Shown: piece after piece, positions 1-5,613 of the stretch
Numbering within the stretch: position 1 is the stretch's first letter
How the letters are laid out: every line of letters begins with the position of its first letter
From: an uncultured Clostridia bacterium
GTDB taxonomy: Bacteria > Bacillota > Clostridia > TANB77 > CAG-508
Direction of reading: 5' to 3'
Length of the DNA: 9,253 nt
NCBI GenBank assembly: GCA_944389715.1
Contig: CALXNI010000081.1
Location: 1-9,253 of the forward strand
Notes under the pieces: generated by a model
What the model was told of the DNA's origin: nothing
What the model saw: only the letters and a program-made list of their open reading frames with translations
Database searches by the model: none
Program-made: the position numbers and the translations under genes

Positions 1-1
1 A

Positions 2-35
<34 letters not shown>

Positions 36-50
36 TTCGCCAATACAAAG

Positions 51-85
51 AAAGGAGGTTGCTTGCTAAACAACAACCTCTTTTT
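51..85 (+). terminator. Rho-independent terminator-like hairpin in the tail-gene leader
   Basis: The stem GAGGTTG (55-61) pairs with CAACCTC (74-80) around a 12-nt loop, with A-U extension from AAA at 51-53, and TTTTT follows at 81-85. This fits an intrinsic terminator that would end or attenuate transcription entering from the left, before the tail genes starting at 138. The left arm also contains an AAAGGAGG ribosome-site-like sequence, so a role in translation is possible. Confidence 0.5.
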
Positions 86-94
86 GAATGGAAG

Positions 95-123
95 GAGGGA
101 GTATTGCTAGCAACTACTCCTTC
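95..123 (+). promoter_or_regulatory. Long hairpin just upstream of the first tail gene
   Basis: GGAGTA (98-103) pairs with TACTCC (115-120). TTG (104-106) pairs with CAA (111-113) around a CTAG loop, with one bulged C at 114. Three further pairs, one of them G-U, extend the base to 95/123. No U tract follows. Instead the ribosome site AAAGGTGGTG of the gene starting at 138 begins right after the 3' arm, so the fold could control access to that site. The role is inferred. Confidence 0.5.
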
Positions 124-137
124 AAAGGTGGTGCTAT

Positions 138-560
138 ATGTTTAAGTATGGTACATTAAAAGATAACGAAGGAAATAAAATTTATCCAAATGCATACTAC
201 AAAATTGGCGATATTTTCATTACTACAAACAGTGAAAATCCAGCTGATAGATTTGGCGGTACATGGCAAAAACTACCAGACGAAACATTTTTAATGACTG
301 CTTCAAGTAAATATGCTGTTAAAAGTACCGGTGGAGAAAATGAACACACATTAACTATTGAAGAGATGCCACAACATAGCCATAATCTTTTTAAAGGCTA
401 TGACGGTGGAGAACGTATTGTTAATGTAACTAACGTGACTAAAAATGGTACATGGGATGACATAACTGATGCCGTGAGTATGACTTCTACCGGTGGTAGT
501 AAACCTCATAATAATATGCCAAAGTTTTATGCAGTATATGTTTGGATAAGAGTTGCATAG
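138..560 (+). CDS. Phage collar/baseplate-type tail protein (Gp10_C-like), copy 1
   Basis: A 140-aa virion protein, probably at the baseplate or tail tip. Nearly the whole chain matches the pattern of the C-terminal domain of phage baseplate Gp10/short-tail-fibre collar proteins: G-D-I-F at about 24-27, the FGGTWQKL turn near residue 40, a STGGENEHTLTIEEMPQHSHN stretch with three spaced His at about 64-83, and a closing GGSKPHNNMP...YAVYVWIRV. In the family this domain forms a trimer with metal-binding His motifs, and the same HxH-type residues are visible here. The ATG follows AAAGGTGGTG at good spacing. The next gene is a diverged paralog in the same operon. Family and structural role are confident; exact position in the virion is not. 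Confidence 0.85.
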   Translation: MFKYGTLKDNEGNKIYPNAYYKIGDIFITTNSENPADRFGGTWQKLPDETFLMTASSKYAVKSTGGENEHTLTIEEMPQHSHNLFKGYDGGERIVNVTNVTKNGTWDDITDAVSMTSTGGSKPHNNMPKFYAVYVWIRVA

Positions 561-573
561 TAATGCGAACTTT

Positions 574-987
574 ATGAAAAAGAGAATTTTGTTAAAGGAT
601 AGTCAAAATAATGAATTATACCCAAGGCCTTGTTTACCAGTAGGGTCTTTAATTTTTTTAAATAATACATTAGACCCTAACGCTTACTTTATGGGAAAAT
701 GGGAAAAAATTGAAGAAGAAGTATTCTTCATAACGTCTAGTGATAAATTTCCAGTAGGACAAGTAAGTGGTTCTAATACTCATAAACTAACTATTGAAGA
801 AATGCCAAACCATAATCACGGTATAGAAACTTATTATGCTTCTGGGACTAATGAAAGAGGAATTGTAGGTAATAAGGGTAATGGAGTTTGGACAGCTTCA
901 ACCAGTACTGAGTATACAGGAGGCAACAAGCCATTCGATGTAAGACCTAGAAGGTATACAATTAATGCTTGGGTAAGAATATCCTAG
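574..987 (+). CDS. Phage collar/baseplate-type tail protein (Gp10_C-like), copy 2
   Basis: A 137-aa paralog of the preceding gene. The two align from their first residues: LKD..(N)E.YP, then VGSLIF, MGKWEKI, THKLTIEEMPNHNHG with spaced His, a TGGNKP turn, and a closing YTINAWVRI. In copy 2 the HNNMP near the C-terminus of copy 1 is replaced by FDVRP. I chose ATG 574 because it aligns with the start of copy 1. An in-frame TTG at 553 overlapping the previous stop would add seven residues. Neither start has a clear Shine-Dalgarno sequence, so translation is probably coupled to the upstream gene. Likely role: a second receptor-end or baseplate protein, perhaps in a mixed assembly with copy 1. Confidence 0.8.
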   Translation: MKKRILLKDSQNNELYPRPCLPVGSLIFLNNTLDPNAYFMGKWEKIEEEVFFITSSDKFPVGQVSGSNTHKLTIEEMPNHNHGIETYYASGTNERGIVGNKGNGVWTASTSTEYTGGNKPFDVRPRRYTINAWVRIS

Positions 988-1000
988 CAAGCTAATATAA

Positions 1001-1450
1001 ATGAAAGTAAAATCAAATTTTATGGGAAATGATACAAAAATTAATGCTAATGCAATAGCTGTTGTTGAAGATAACAAAGGGAAGGCATTAGACGAATATT
1101 TAAAAGAAATAGTAGAAGTTAGTTCTAATGATAAAGGAAATTATTTAAAACTTAATAATGGTATTATGATTTGTTATGGTTTACAGCAATTTAGTGTTAA
1201 TTTTAAAGATTATTGGACAAATATGAAAGCGACAGACCCTATTCAAATTGAATATCCAGCAGAATTTATAGAACCAACTTATTCGTATTTAACTGTTGGT
1301 GATGGAGACAATAATTGGCTAGGAGTTCAAGATAACACTGGTGGTAGTGTTTCTAAATCGCAATTGTTTAGGGTTTATCGTCCACCTGTTCAAGGAGACG
1401 GTGCTGGAGCAGTCAGTATTCAATATTTAGCTATTGGTAAATGGAAATAG
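1001..1450 (+). CDS. Putative tail-fibre/receptor-end protein (Gp53-like C-terminal domain)
   Basis: A 149-aa protein. The N-terminal 40 residues (NDTKINANAIAVVEDNKGKALDEYL) resemble the short linker seen in Bacillota phage tail proteins. From about residue 45 the pattern Y-L-K-L-N-N-G-I-M-I-C-Y-G, a beta-rich middle with an aromatic-rich strand near 66-72, and the closing YLAIGKWK fit the tail-fibre Gp53-like C-terminal fold, which ends tail proteins of many temperate Bacillota phages. It sits 13 nt after copy 2 of the collar protein, with no good ribosome site at either ATG 1001 or the in-frame ATG 1022, so coupling is likely. Predicted role: host-surface contact. The family call rests on motif memory; the tail context is firm. 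Confidence 0.65.
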   Translation: MKVKSNFMGNDTKINANAIAVVEDNKGKALDEYLKEIVEVSSNDKGNYLKLNNGIMICYGLQQFSVNFKDYWTNMKATDPIQIEYPAEFIEPTYSYLTVGDGDNNWLGVQDNTGGSVSKSQLFRVYRPPVQGDGAGAVSIQYLAIGKWK

Positions 1451-1460
1451 GAGGTAAAAA

Positions 1461-1631
1461 GTGGAACATAGAAAAGGAATATGGTTATTAACATTTATTT
1501 TATTGGTGTTAATAGCCAATTTTATTTATAGCTTATTTATGCTTATAGACTATGAACAACGTAAAGATAGTGGTAACGATAGATGGAAACAAGTAGAAGA
1601 AAGAATTCTAAGAATAGAAAACAAGGTGTAG
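1461..1631 (+). CDS. Small single-pass membrane protein in the lysis region (56 aa, GTG start)
   Basis: This short gene starts at GTG 1461 behind an excellent AGGAGGT ribosome site that overlaps the preceding stop codon, and it ends at TAG 1629-1631. The product has a short basic N-terminus (MEHRKG), one hydrophobic helix at about residues 7-29 (WLLTFILLVLIANFIYSLFM), and a charged, probably coiled-coil tail rich in Glu/Arg/Lys. The next gene follows after 10 nt. The layout suggests a bitopic inner-membrane protein with its tail on one side. Possible roles are a holin partner, an antiholin or a spanin-like accessory, but the sequence does not decide between them. I do not recognise a family. 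Confidence 0.75.
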   Translation: MEHRKGIWLLTFILLVLIANFIYSLFMLIDYEQRKDSGNDRWKQVEERILRIENKV

Positions 1632-1641
1632 GCGATAGAAA

Positions 1642-1911
1642 ATGGAACAAATCGCTAATTCAATTGCAAACTATGGTGTTTCAATAATCATAGTTGGGTT
1701 ATTTTTGTGGGATTGGGTAAATAATAAAAAATCAGTCACAGAAGCCTTAAAAACTATTGCCAAAGCAAGTGGAAATATTGAAGAATGTTTAAAAAACATT
1801 GAGCAAAACAACGACAATATTTCAAAATCATTAGATGTATTACAAAACTCTATGGATAATCAAGATGATAAAATAGACAAATTGATAGAGTTGTCTCAAG
1901 GAGGTAAATAG
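1642..1911 (+). CDS. BhlA/UviB-like holin-accessory membrane protein
   Basis: An 89-aa protein with one N-terminal transmembrane helix (about residues 10-25, IANYGVSIIIVGLFLWDW). A long polar helix with heptad-like spacing follows (about 32-85, rich in Asn, Lys, Ile, Leu and Asp). This is the layout of the BhlA/bacteriocin UviB-type small holins, which insert in the inner membrane and help release the endolysin. Ribosome site GGCGATAG is weak, so the gene may be coupled to the small gene ending 10 nt upstream. It sits directly before a multi-pass holin and two genes before the amidase, which supports a lysis role. The holin-family label is moderate; membrane topology is clear. Confidence 0.65.
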   Translation: MEQIANSIANYGVSIIIVGLFLWDWVNNKKSVTEALKTIAKASGNIEECLKNIEQNNDNISKSLDVLQNSMDNQDDKIDKLIELSQGGK

Positions 1912-1912
1912 A

Positions 1913-2179
1913 ATGGATTTAAGCTTTTTAAGTGAATTTATAAACTTAGGAATATTAGGTGTATGTCTATGTGTTGGTTATGTAATCAAAACCAGCCTAG
2001 ACTTTATACCTAATAAATACATTCCATTAATTATGCTTATATTAGGTACTATTTTAGGAATAGTTACTAATTTAAACGATTTAAGCATTAATGTTGTACT
2101 TACTGGTATGGTTAGTGGTTTAGCTTCAACAGGTATGTATGAAATGTTTAAGAATTTGTTAAAAAAGGAGAATGAATAG
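1913..2179 (+). CDS. Phage holin (Phage_holin_5_2-like)
   Basis: An 88-aa protein with three predicted membrane segments at about residues 10-27, 37-52 and 58-78, and a Lys/Glu-rich C-terminus. The core PNKYIPLIMLILGTILGI followed by a Gly/Ser/Ala-rich third segment (TGMVSGLASTGMYE) is characteristic of the Phage_holin_5_2 family, whose members form the inner-membrane holes that let the endolysin reach the cell wall. The start is one base after the preceding TAG, behind AAGGAGG at 8-nt spacing. Its place before the amidase in the same operon supports this. Confidence 0.85.
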   Translation: MDLSFLSEFINLGILGVCLCVGYVIKTSLDFIPNKYIPLIMLILGTILGIVTNLNDLSINVVLTGMVSGLASTGMYEMFKNLLKKENE

Positions 2180-2180
2180 T

Positions 2181-2453
2181 ATGGGGAATGATGAGTTTTT
2201 AAAATTATGCAAGAAGATAGTCAAAGATTATGCTAATGACCATTTAGACAAAAGCGACAATGTTCAAATAAATGAAGATAACGTATTTATAGTTTGGAAT
2301 TGTAAAACTTTGCAAAATAATAAGGCATTAGTAAGTACCACTTTATATGATGGTATGTATTATGAATTAACTTACAATGGAGATAAAAAAGAAGTATATT
2401 TAGACGCTTATAAAAAATTTGAAAATAAAGCAATTAAAGTAGATGAAGAATAA
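2181..2453 (+). CDS. Conserved phage protein, DUF6275-like
   Basis: A 90-aa soluble protein of unknown function. The sequence EFLKLCKKIV near the N-terminus, VWNCKTLQNNKALVSTTLYDGMYYE in the middle and the YNGDKKEVYLDAYKKFENKAI ending match the pattern I associate with DUF6275, a small protein found in the lysis or late region of Bacillota phages. I start at ATG 2181, which lies 10 nt after GGAG. An in-frame ATG at 2172 is only one base after that site and would overlap the holin stop. No signal peptide or membrane segment is visible. It lies between holin and amidase, but its task is unknown. Confidence 0.75.
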   Translation: MGNDEFLKLCKKIVKDYANDHLDKSDNVQINEDNVFIVWNCKTLQNNKALVSTTLYDGMYYELTYNGDKKEVYLDAYKKFENKAIKVDEE

Positions 2454-2455
2454 TT

Positions 2456-3394
2456 ATGGAAGTAAGACAAATGTTGGTTGATAAAAGTAAGTATAATATA
2501 AAATGCCCTTATTCTATGACACCAGAATTTATTGTTGTTCATAATACAGCAAATGATGCTTCGGCAAATAATGAAATAAGCTATATGAGAACTAACAATA
2601 AGGAAGTGTCATTTCATTTTGCTGTTGATGACAAAGAAGTAGTGCAAGGTATTCCACTTGACAGAAATGCTTGGCATGCTGGAGATGGTGGCAAAGGTAA
2701 AGGCAATCGTAAAGGTATAGCTATTGAAATTTGTTATTCAAAATCTGGTGGAGAAAGATTTGATAAAGCAGAACAAAATGCTGCTAAATTCATTGCTTCA
2801 CTTCTTAAACAATATGGCTGGGGTATTGACAAAGTTACAAAACATCAAGATTATTCCGGCAAAAATTGTCCAGAAAGAACTCTCAACTATGGTTGGGAGC
2901 GTTTTTTAAATATGATAAGAAGTGAGATGGGCGAAGAGCTTGTTAGCATTTCAGAAGGCAATTCTAATGAACCAAATTATACAGGAAAGATAGTATATCA
3001 GTCTTATGACAATAAAAAGAAAAAGTGGCTTCCAGAGGTAAATAGCCACGTTACGGTTGAATATGCCGGTAATTTAGGCAATAATATGGGAGGTTTAAGA
3101 GCTAAACCAACTTATGGAGAAATTAAAATTCAGGCTCATGTAATTGGTAAAGGTTGGCTTGGTTGGATAAGTTCTAAAAATTATTCTAAAAATAATAAAA
3201 CTAACGGAAATACTTATTCTGGATTATATGGTCAAAAAATAGATATGATTATAATTAGGTCAACTAAAGGAAACGTAGATTACCGTGTTTATGATAATGT
3301 CAAAAATAAATGGCTACCATGGGTTAATTCAAATAACCAAAATGAATATGCTGGAAACGAAGGTAACCCAATTAGTGGTATTCAAATGAAATAG
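2456..3394 (+). CDS. N-acetylmuramoyl-L-alanine amidase endolysin with C-terminal wall-binding repeats
   Basis: A 312-aa endolysin. Residues 1-155 are an Amidase_2/PGRP domain, which cuts the bond between N-acetylmuramic acid and L-alanine. Visible zinc ligands are H29 (VVHNTAND), H130 (KHQD) and C138 (KNCPE), with the conserved E91 (GIAIEIC), W73-H74-A-G and K136. After a Ser/Asn linker (160-175) come three repeats of the form W-L-x-x-V...Y-(A/S)-G-x-x-G-x-x-(I/M): about 176-215, 222-268 and 273-312, related in layout to clostridial ChW-type repeats. These probably bind the cell wall. There is no signal peptide, so release depends on the upstream holin. ATG 2456 keeps the usual MEVRQMLVDKSKY start; the ribosome site is weak and ATG 2471 is an alternative. 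This is the last gene of the late operon. Confidence 0.93.
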   Translation: MEVRQMLVDKSKYNIKCPYSMTPEFIVVHNTANDASANNEISYMRTNNKEVSFHFAVDDKEVVQGIPLDRNAWHAGDGGKGKGNRKGIAIEICYSKSGGERFDKAEQNAAKFIASLLKQYGWGIDKVTKHQDYSGKNCPERTLNYGWERFLNMIRSEMGEELVSISEGNSNEPNYTGKIVYQSYDNKKKKWLPEVNSHVTVEYAGNLGNNMGGLRAKPTYGEIKIQAHVIGKGWLGWISSKNYSKNNKTNGNTYSGLYGQKIDMIIIRSTKGNVDYRVYDNVKNKWLPWVNSNNQNEYAGNEGNPISGIQMK

Positions 3395-3432
3395 CATTAA
3401 AGGTCATTAAGTATCAAATAGCCATCAAATAA

Positions 3433-3462
3433 ACCTAGGCTTAATTGCCTAGGTCTTTTTTT
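3433..3462 (+). terminator. Intrinsic terminator of the late operon
   Basis: ACCTAGGC (3433-3440) and GCCTAGGT (3447-3454) form a perfect 8-bp stem around TTAATT, followed by C and seven T. It lies 38 nt after the amidase stop and separates late transcription from the attachment site. Confidence 0.92.
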
Positions 3463-3505
3463 ATTTTATTTTCTTTGTCAATATATTTATATACTTTTTT
3501 AAAAA

Positions 3506-3526
3506 TTGTACCTAATTTGTACCTAA
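3506..3526. repeat. attP arm repeat, late-gene side (two TTGTACCTAA units)
   Basis: A 21-bp block made of two head-to-tail copies of TTGTACCTAA separated by one T. An identical block occurs at 3697-3717 on the other side of the tRNA-like core. Paired direct repeats on both sides of a core are the layout of arm-type binding sites for the N-terminal domain of tyrosine integrases, so this is probably an integrase arm site. Confidence 0.75.
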
Positions 3527-3540
3527 TTGAATTTAGACAC

Positions 3541-3564
3541 AAAAAAACCGTTGATTTTCAACGG
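3541..3564 (-). terminator. Intrinsic terminator for integrase transcripts
   Basis: CCGTTGA (3548-3554) and TCAACGG (3558-3564) pair around TTT. Read on the minus strand, the stem is followed by seven U (A run at 3541-3547). It lies about 150 nt beyond the integrase stop, so integrase mRNA would extend through the tRNA-like core before ending here. Confidence 0.8.
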
Positions 3565-3576
3565 ATTATTTCATAA

Positions 3577-3594
3577 TGGAGCAGGTGAGGAGAA
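3577..3594 (-). other. attP core: copy of a tRNA 3' end (best fit tRNA-Gly)
   Basis: On the minus strand this reads TTCTCCTCACCTGCTCCA. It parses as the end of a T-loop (TT), a T-stem 3' strand (CTCCT), a 7-nt acceptor 3' strand (CACCTGC), discriminator U and CCA. U73 with this acceptor stem fits tRNA-Gly best. No rest of a tRNA is present, which is expected for a phage attP core that restores the host tRNA on integration. It lies between the two arm repeats and beside the integrase gene. Confidence 0.75.
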
Positions 3595-3696
3595 GTAAAA
3601 GTGTCTTTTTATTAGATTTTATAAGTCTTTAATTTCCTTATTTTTCAACGATTTTAAAGCTTAAAAATTATTCAATACTTTATCATTTTAATTTTT

Positions 3697-3717
3697 TTGT
3701 ACCTAATTTGTACCTAA
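3697..3717. repeat. attP arm repeat, integrase side (two TTGTACCTAA units)
   Basis: This is the second identical copy of the 21-bp arm block, 191 bp from the first in the same orientation. It overlaps the last bases of the integrase gene (stop codon 3714-3716), so the recombination site is built partly into its own recombinase gene. The exact identity over 21 bp in low-complexity DNA argues for selection. Confidence 0.75.
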
Positions 3718-4808
3718 AATTGATTTAAAATTTTAAGAACCTCAGCTTCTTTTTGTGGAAACAAATGTGCATATGTTTTAAGAACAATATCAGGAGTGTC
3801 TCCGAGTCTTTTAGCTATTATATTTAATGGTACATTGTTACTTATGAGCAAACTTGCGTGGCTATGCCTAAATTGATGCATAGTTATTCTTTTAACTCCT
3901 GATAATTTAAAATAATAATCTTTTTTTCTGTCGATGGTTGTATAAGAAATGTATTTGTCATCTCCAAACACGAAAAATTCATCATTAAATCCGGCTATTT
4001 TAGAGCTTTTGTTGTATTGACCTACAATCATACCCCACAACTTATTTGGCACTGAAATGGTGCGTATAACGCTATTTTTGGTAGGTATAAATAAATTGTC
4101 TTTTTTTAATCCTTTGATGTTTATTTGCTTGTATATTTTTACTGTATGATTATTAAAATCAATATCTTTCCATTGAATTGCTATTTGTTCACCTTTTCTA
4201 GTTCCCATGTAAAATGCAAATGAAAAAAATAGTTTCCAGAAGTCATCATCTATAGTTAAAATGAATTTGTTGAATTCATCAGGCGTTAAATATAACTCTT
4301 CTTCGTGCTTAATCTCTATCTTATCTGGGTCTTTTTCGAAATTACTTATTATTCTAAAAGGATTTAATTCAATATATCTATTTTTTACCGCATAATCTAA
4401 AACCGTTTTAAAATAGTTAAATATATTTTGCTTTGTGGAAGTTACTAAATTGTAATTATTTATTTCTTTTTTCCATTTTTCAACGAGTAGGGGAGTAATA
4501 GTGACAATATCTTTATTTTTGAAGATATTACCATATTTTTCTAAATTTATTTTCTTAGAATATAAAGTTCCATCTTTATTGTGACTGTTTTCTAAAAACT
4601 CCTTAACTAGATCATCCCAAATAATTTTATCGTAAGTAATTTCACCGCATTTCATCAGGAAGTTTCTTTCTGCTTCTTCAGCTTGTCCTTTAAGCTCAAA
4701 TTTTTTCGACTTTTTAGTATGAATTTCTCCATATGCATCTTTATATTGACACTTAAAATACCATTTACGCCCATCTTTAGTTGGCTCTTTAGATTTATAT
4801 ACTGGCAT
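3714..4808 (-). CDS. int: Phage tyrosine-recombinase integrase
   Basis: A 364-aa site-specific recombinase. Residues 3-50 (YKSKEPTKDGRKWYFKCQYKD...) form an Arm-DNA-bind_4-like domain that should read the TTGTACCTAA arms. About 58-155 is the SAM-like core-binding domain, and 172-350 the catalytic domain. Visible catalytic residues are R204 (GTRKGEQ), K244 (IPTKNSVIRT), H311 and R314 (HQFRHSHASLL), and nucleophile Y346 (LKTYAHLF). The position usually held by His/Trp in the LGH motif is Asp (RLGDTPD, residue 337). Length is normal for the family. ATG 4808 sits 7 nt after GGAGGTG. The gene points at its attP and overlaps one arm. It should integrate and, with an excisionase, excise the phage at a tRNA gene. 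Confidence 0.93.
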   Translation of the reverse strand: MPVYKSKEPTKDGRKWYFKCQYKDAYGEIHTKKSKKFELKGQAEEAERNFLMKCGEITYDKIIWDDLVKEFLENSHNKDGTLYSKKINLEKYGNIFKNKDIVTITPLLVEKWKKEINNYNLVTSTKQNIFNYFKTVLDYAVKNRYIELNPFRIISNFEKDPDKIEIKHEEELYLTPDEFNKFILTIDDDFWKLFFSFAFYMGTRKGEQIAIQWKDIDFNNHTVKIYKQINIKGLKKDNLFIPTKNSVIRTISVPNKLWGMIVGQYNKSSKIAGFNDEFFVFGDDKYISYTTIDRKKDYYFKLSGVKRITMHQFRHSHASLLISNNVPLNIIAKRLGDTPDIVLKTYAHLFPQKEAEVLKILNQF

Positions 4809-4825
4809 ATTTACACCTCCAACTA

Positions 4826-4854
4826 TTGTAATTTTATATAAAATTTAGTATAAT
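4826..4854 (+). promoter_or_regulatory. Sigma-A-type promoter reading away from int
   Basis: TTGTAA (4826-4831), a 17-bp spacer and a perfect TATAAT (4849-4854) lie in the integrase leader on the opposite strand. The expected start is about 4861, where no coding frame but a hairpin-terminator unit begins. Confidence 0.7.
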
Positions 4855-4860
4855 TAGAGT

Positions 4861-4954
4861 ACATAAAAAGAGTTACCATTATTGGTAGTTTCTTATGTGT
4901 ACACAGGTTTTTGATAGTCCTAACTTTTAGCCGAGTAGGGGACTATCTTTTTTT
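4861..4954 (+). ncRNA. Candidate phage small RNA antisense to the int leader (about 94 nt)
   Basis: The stretch between a promoter at 4826-4854 and a terminator at 4913-4954 has no plausible coding frame. The predicted RNA begins with a long imperfect hairpin: ACATAA (4861-4866) pairs with TTATGT (4893-4898), and TACCA with TGGTA around TTAT, with wobble pairs between. A perfect TGTGTACACA palindrome (4896-4905) follows, then the terminator hairpin. It is complementary to any mRNA that runs from the repressor and zinc-ribbon genes into int, covering about 50-150 nt upstream of the int start but not its ribosome site. A cis-antisense control of int is one possibility. I recognise no Rfam family. 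Confidence 0.55.
4913..4954 (+). terminator. Intrinsic terminator of the plus-strand candidate sRNA
   Basis: GATAGTCC (4913-4920) pairs with GGACTATC (4940-4947), with a 19-nt loop able to form a small inner stem, followed by seven T (4948-4954). On the minus strand only A follows, so this terminates plus-strand RNA, although both flanking protein genes are on the minus strand. Confidence 0.8.
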
Positions 4955-4956
4955 AT

Positions 4957-5601
4957 TTAAAGTTTTGTTATATCTTTGTAATTTAAATTTAAATTTTGCA
5001 TTATTTCGTTAAATATTAAATTAAGCATTTTATTAATAGAATTTAATCCAATTGCTCCATCATCACATTTAGAATCTATATCTAATTGAACATTATTTTC
5101 TTGTTTTGAAAAAGTGATTTTCATTAAAATGGGATTTGTGAATGGCTTTATATGTGGCTTTATTTTTACTTCAATGTAATTAGAAAAAGCTTTTTTGATT
5201 TTTCCATGTTTTGGTAATATCTCATTTATTAAACAATCATATAGTTTATCATAATCAATATTAAGTAGGTAACTATTAAAACCAAGATGTGTTGTTGTAA
5301 AAGTGTTGTCTTTAATTGCTTGTTTGTCATCGTGAATAAAATCTCTTTCTGTGCCACTATATCCACACTTTTGGCAAACATATTCTTTATAGTTTTTACT
5401 TGTAACTGTTTGCCTTGATGGTACAAATAGTGCGATAAGTAGTCTTGGAATAGTAAAGAAAATCCACATGATTAATTCAAACCACCACCAAAACAGAATC
5501 CACATTATAATACTTCTATGTACTTTTTTTGTTATTATTTGTGTCTTTTCTTGAATAATGACATTCTTGCTATGACATTTGGGACAAATTAAATTATCCA
5601 T
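4957..5601 (-). CDS. Membrane protein with a split zinc ribbon; lysogeny-region gene of unknown function
   Basis: A 214-aa protein. C6 and C9 (CPKC) and C76 and C79 (CQKC) should form one four-Cys zinc ribbon. Its two knuckles are separated by a strongly hydrophobic, Trp-rich stretch at about 31-60 that looks like a membrane hairpin, so both knuckles would lie on the same, cytoplasmic side. Residues 100-214 form a predicted alpha/beta soluble domain that I do not recognise. The start has a strong ribosome site (GAGGAGAGG) overlapping the stop of the CI gene, so the two are co-transcribed and expressed in the lysogen. Genes in this slot are often lysogenic-conversion or superinfection-exclusion factors; that role is inferred from position and membrane anchoring only. 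Confidence 0.75.
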   Translation of the reverse strand: MDNLICPKCHSKNVIIQEKTQIITKKVHRSIIMWILFWWWFELIMWIFFTIPRLLIALFVPSRQTVTSKNYKEYVCQKCGYSGTERDFIHDDKQAIKDNTFTTTHLGFNSYLLNIDYDKLYDCLINEILPKHGKIKKAFSNYIEVKIKPHIKPFTNPILMKITFSKQENNVQLDIDSKCDDGAIGLNSINKMLNLIFNEIMQNLNLNYKDITKL

Positions 5602-5613
5602 TTATACCTCTCC

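Noticed and set aside
88..159. 23-codon frame (MEGGSIASNYSFKGGAICLSMVH) overlapping the start of the first tail gene
   Set aside because: It has no ribosome site upstream of ATG 88 and spans the hairpin; chance is sufficient.
138..1450. Diversity-generating retroelement target among the tail genes
   Set aside because: No reverse transcriptase, no near-repeat with adenine-specific differences and no template repeat were seen; the paralogs differ at all bases.
2724..2909. 61-codon plus-strand frame inside the amidase gene
   Set aside because: It lies wholly within a well-supported amidase gene that contains two of the zinc ligands in this stretch.
3577..3594. Actual tRNA gene remnant
   Set aside because: Only the 3' 18 bases fit a tRNA; the anticodon, D-arm and 5' acceptor are absent on that strand, as expected for an attP core.
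5229..5426. 65-codon minus-strand frame inside the zinc-ribbon gene
   Set aside because: It is an alternative frame of a gene with clear Cys motifs and a strong ribosome site; no independent start signal is visible.
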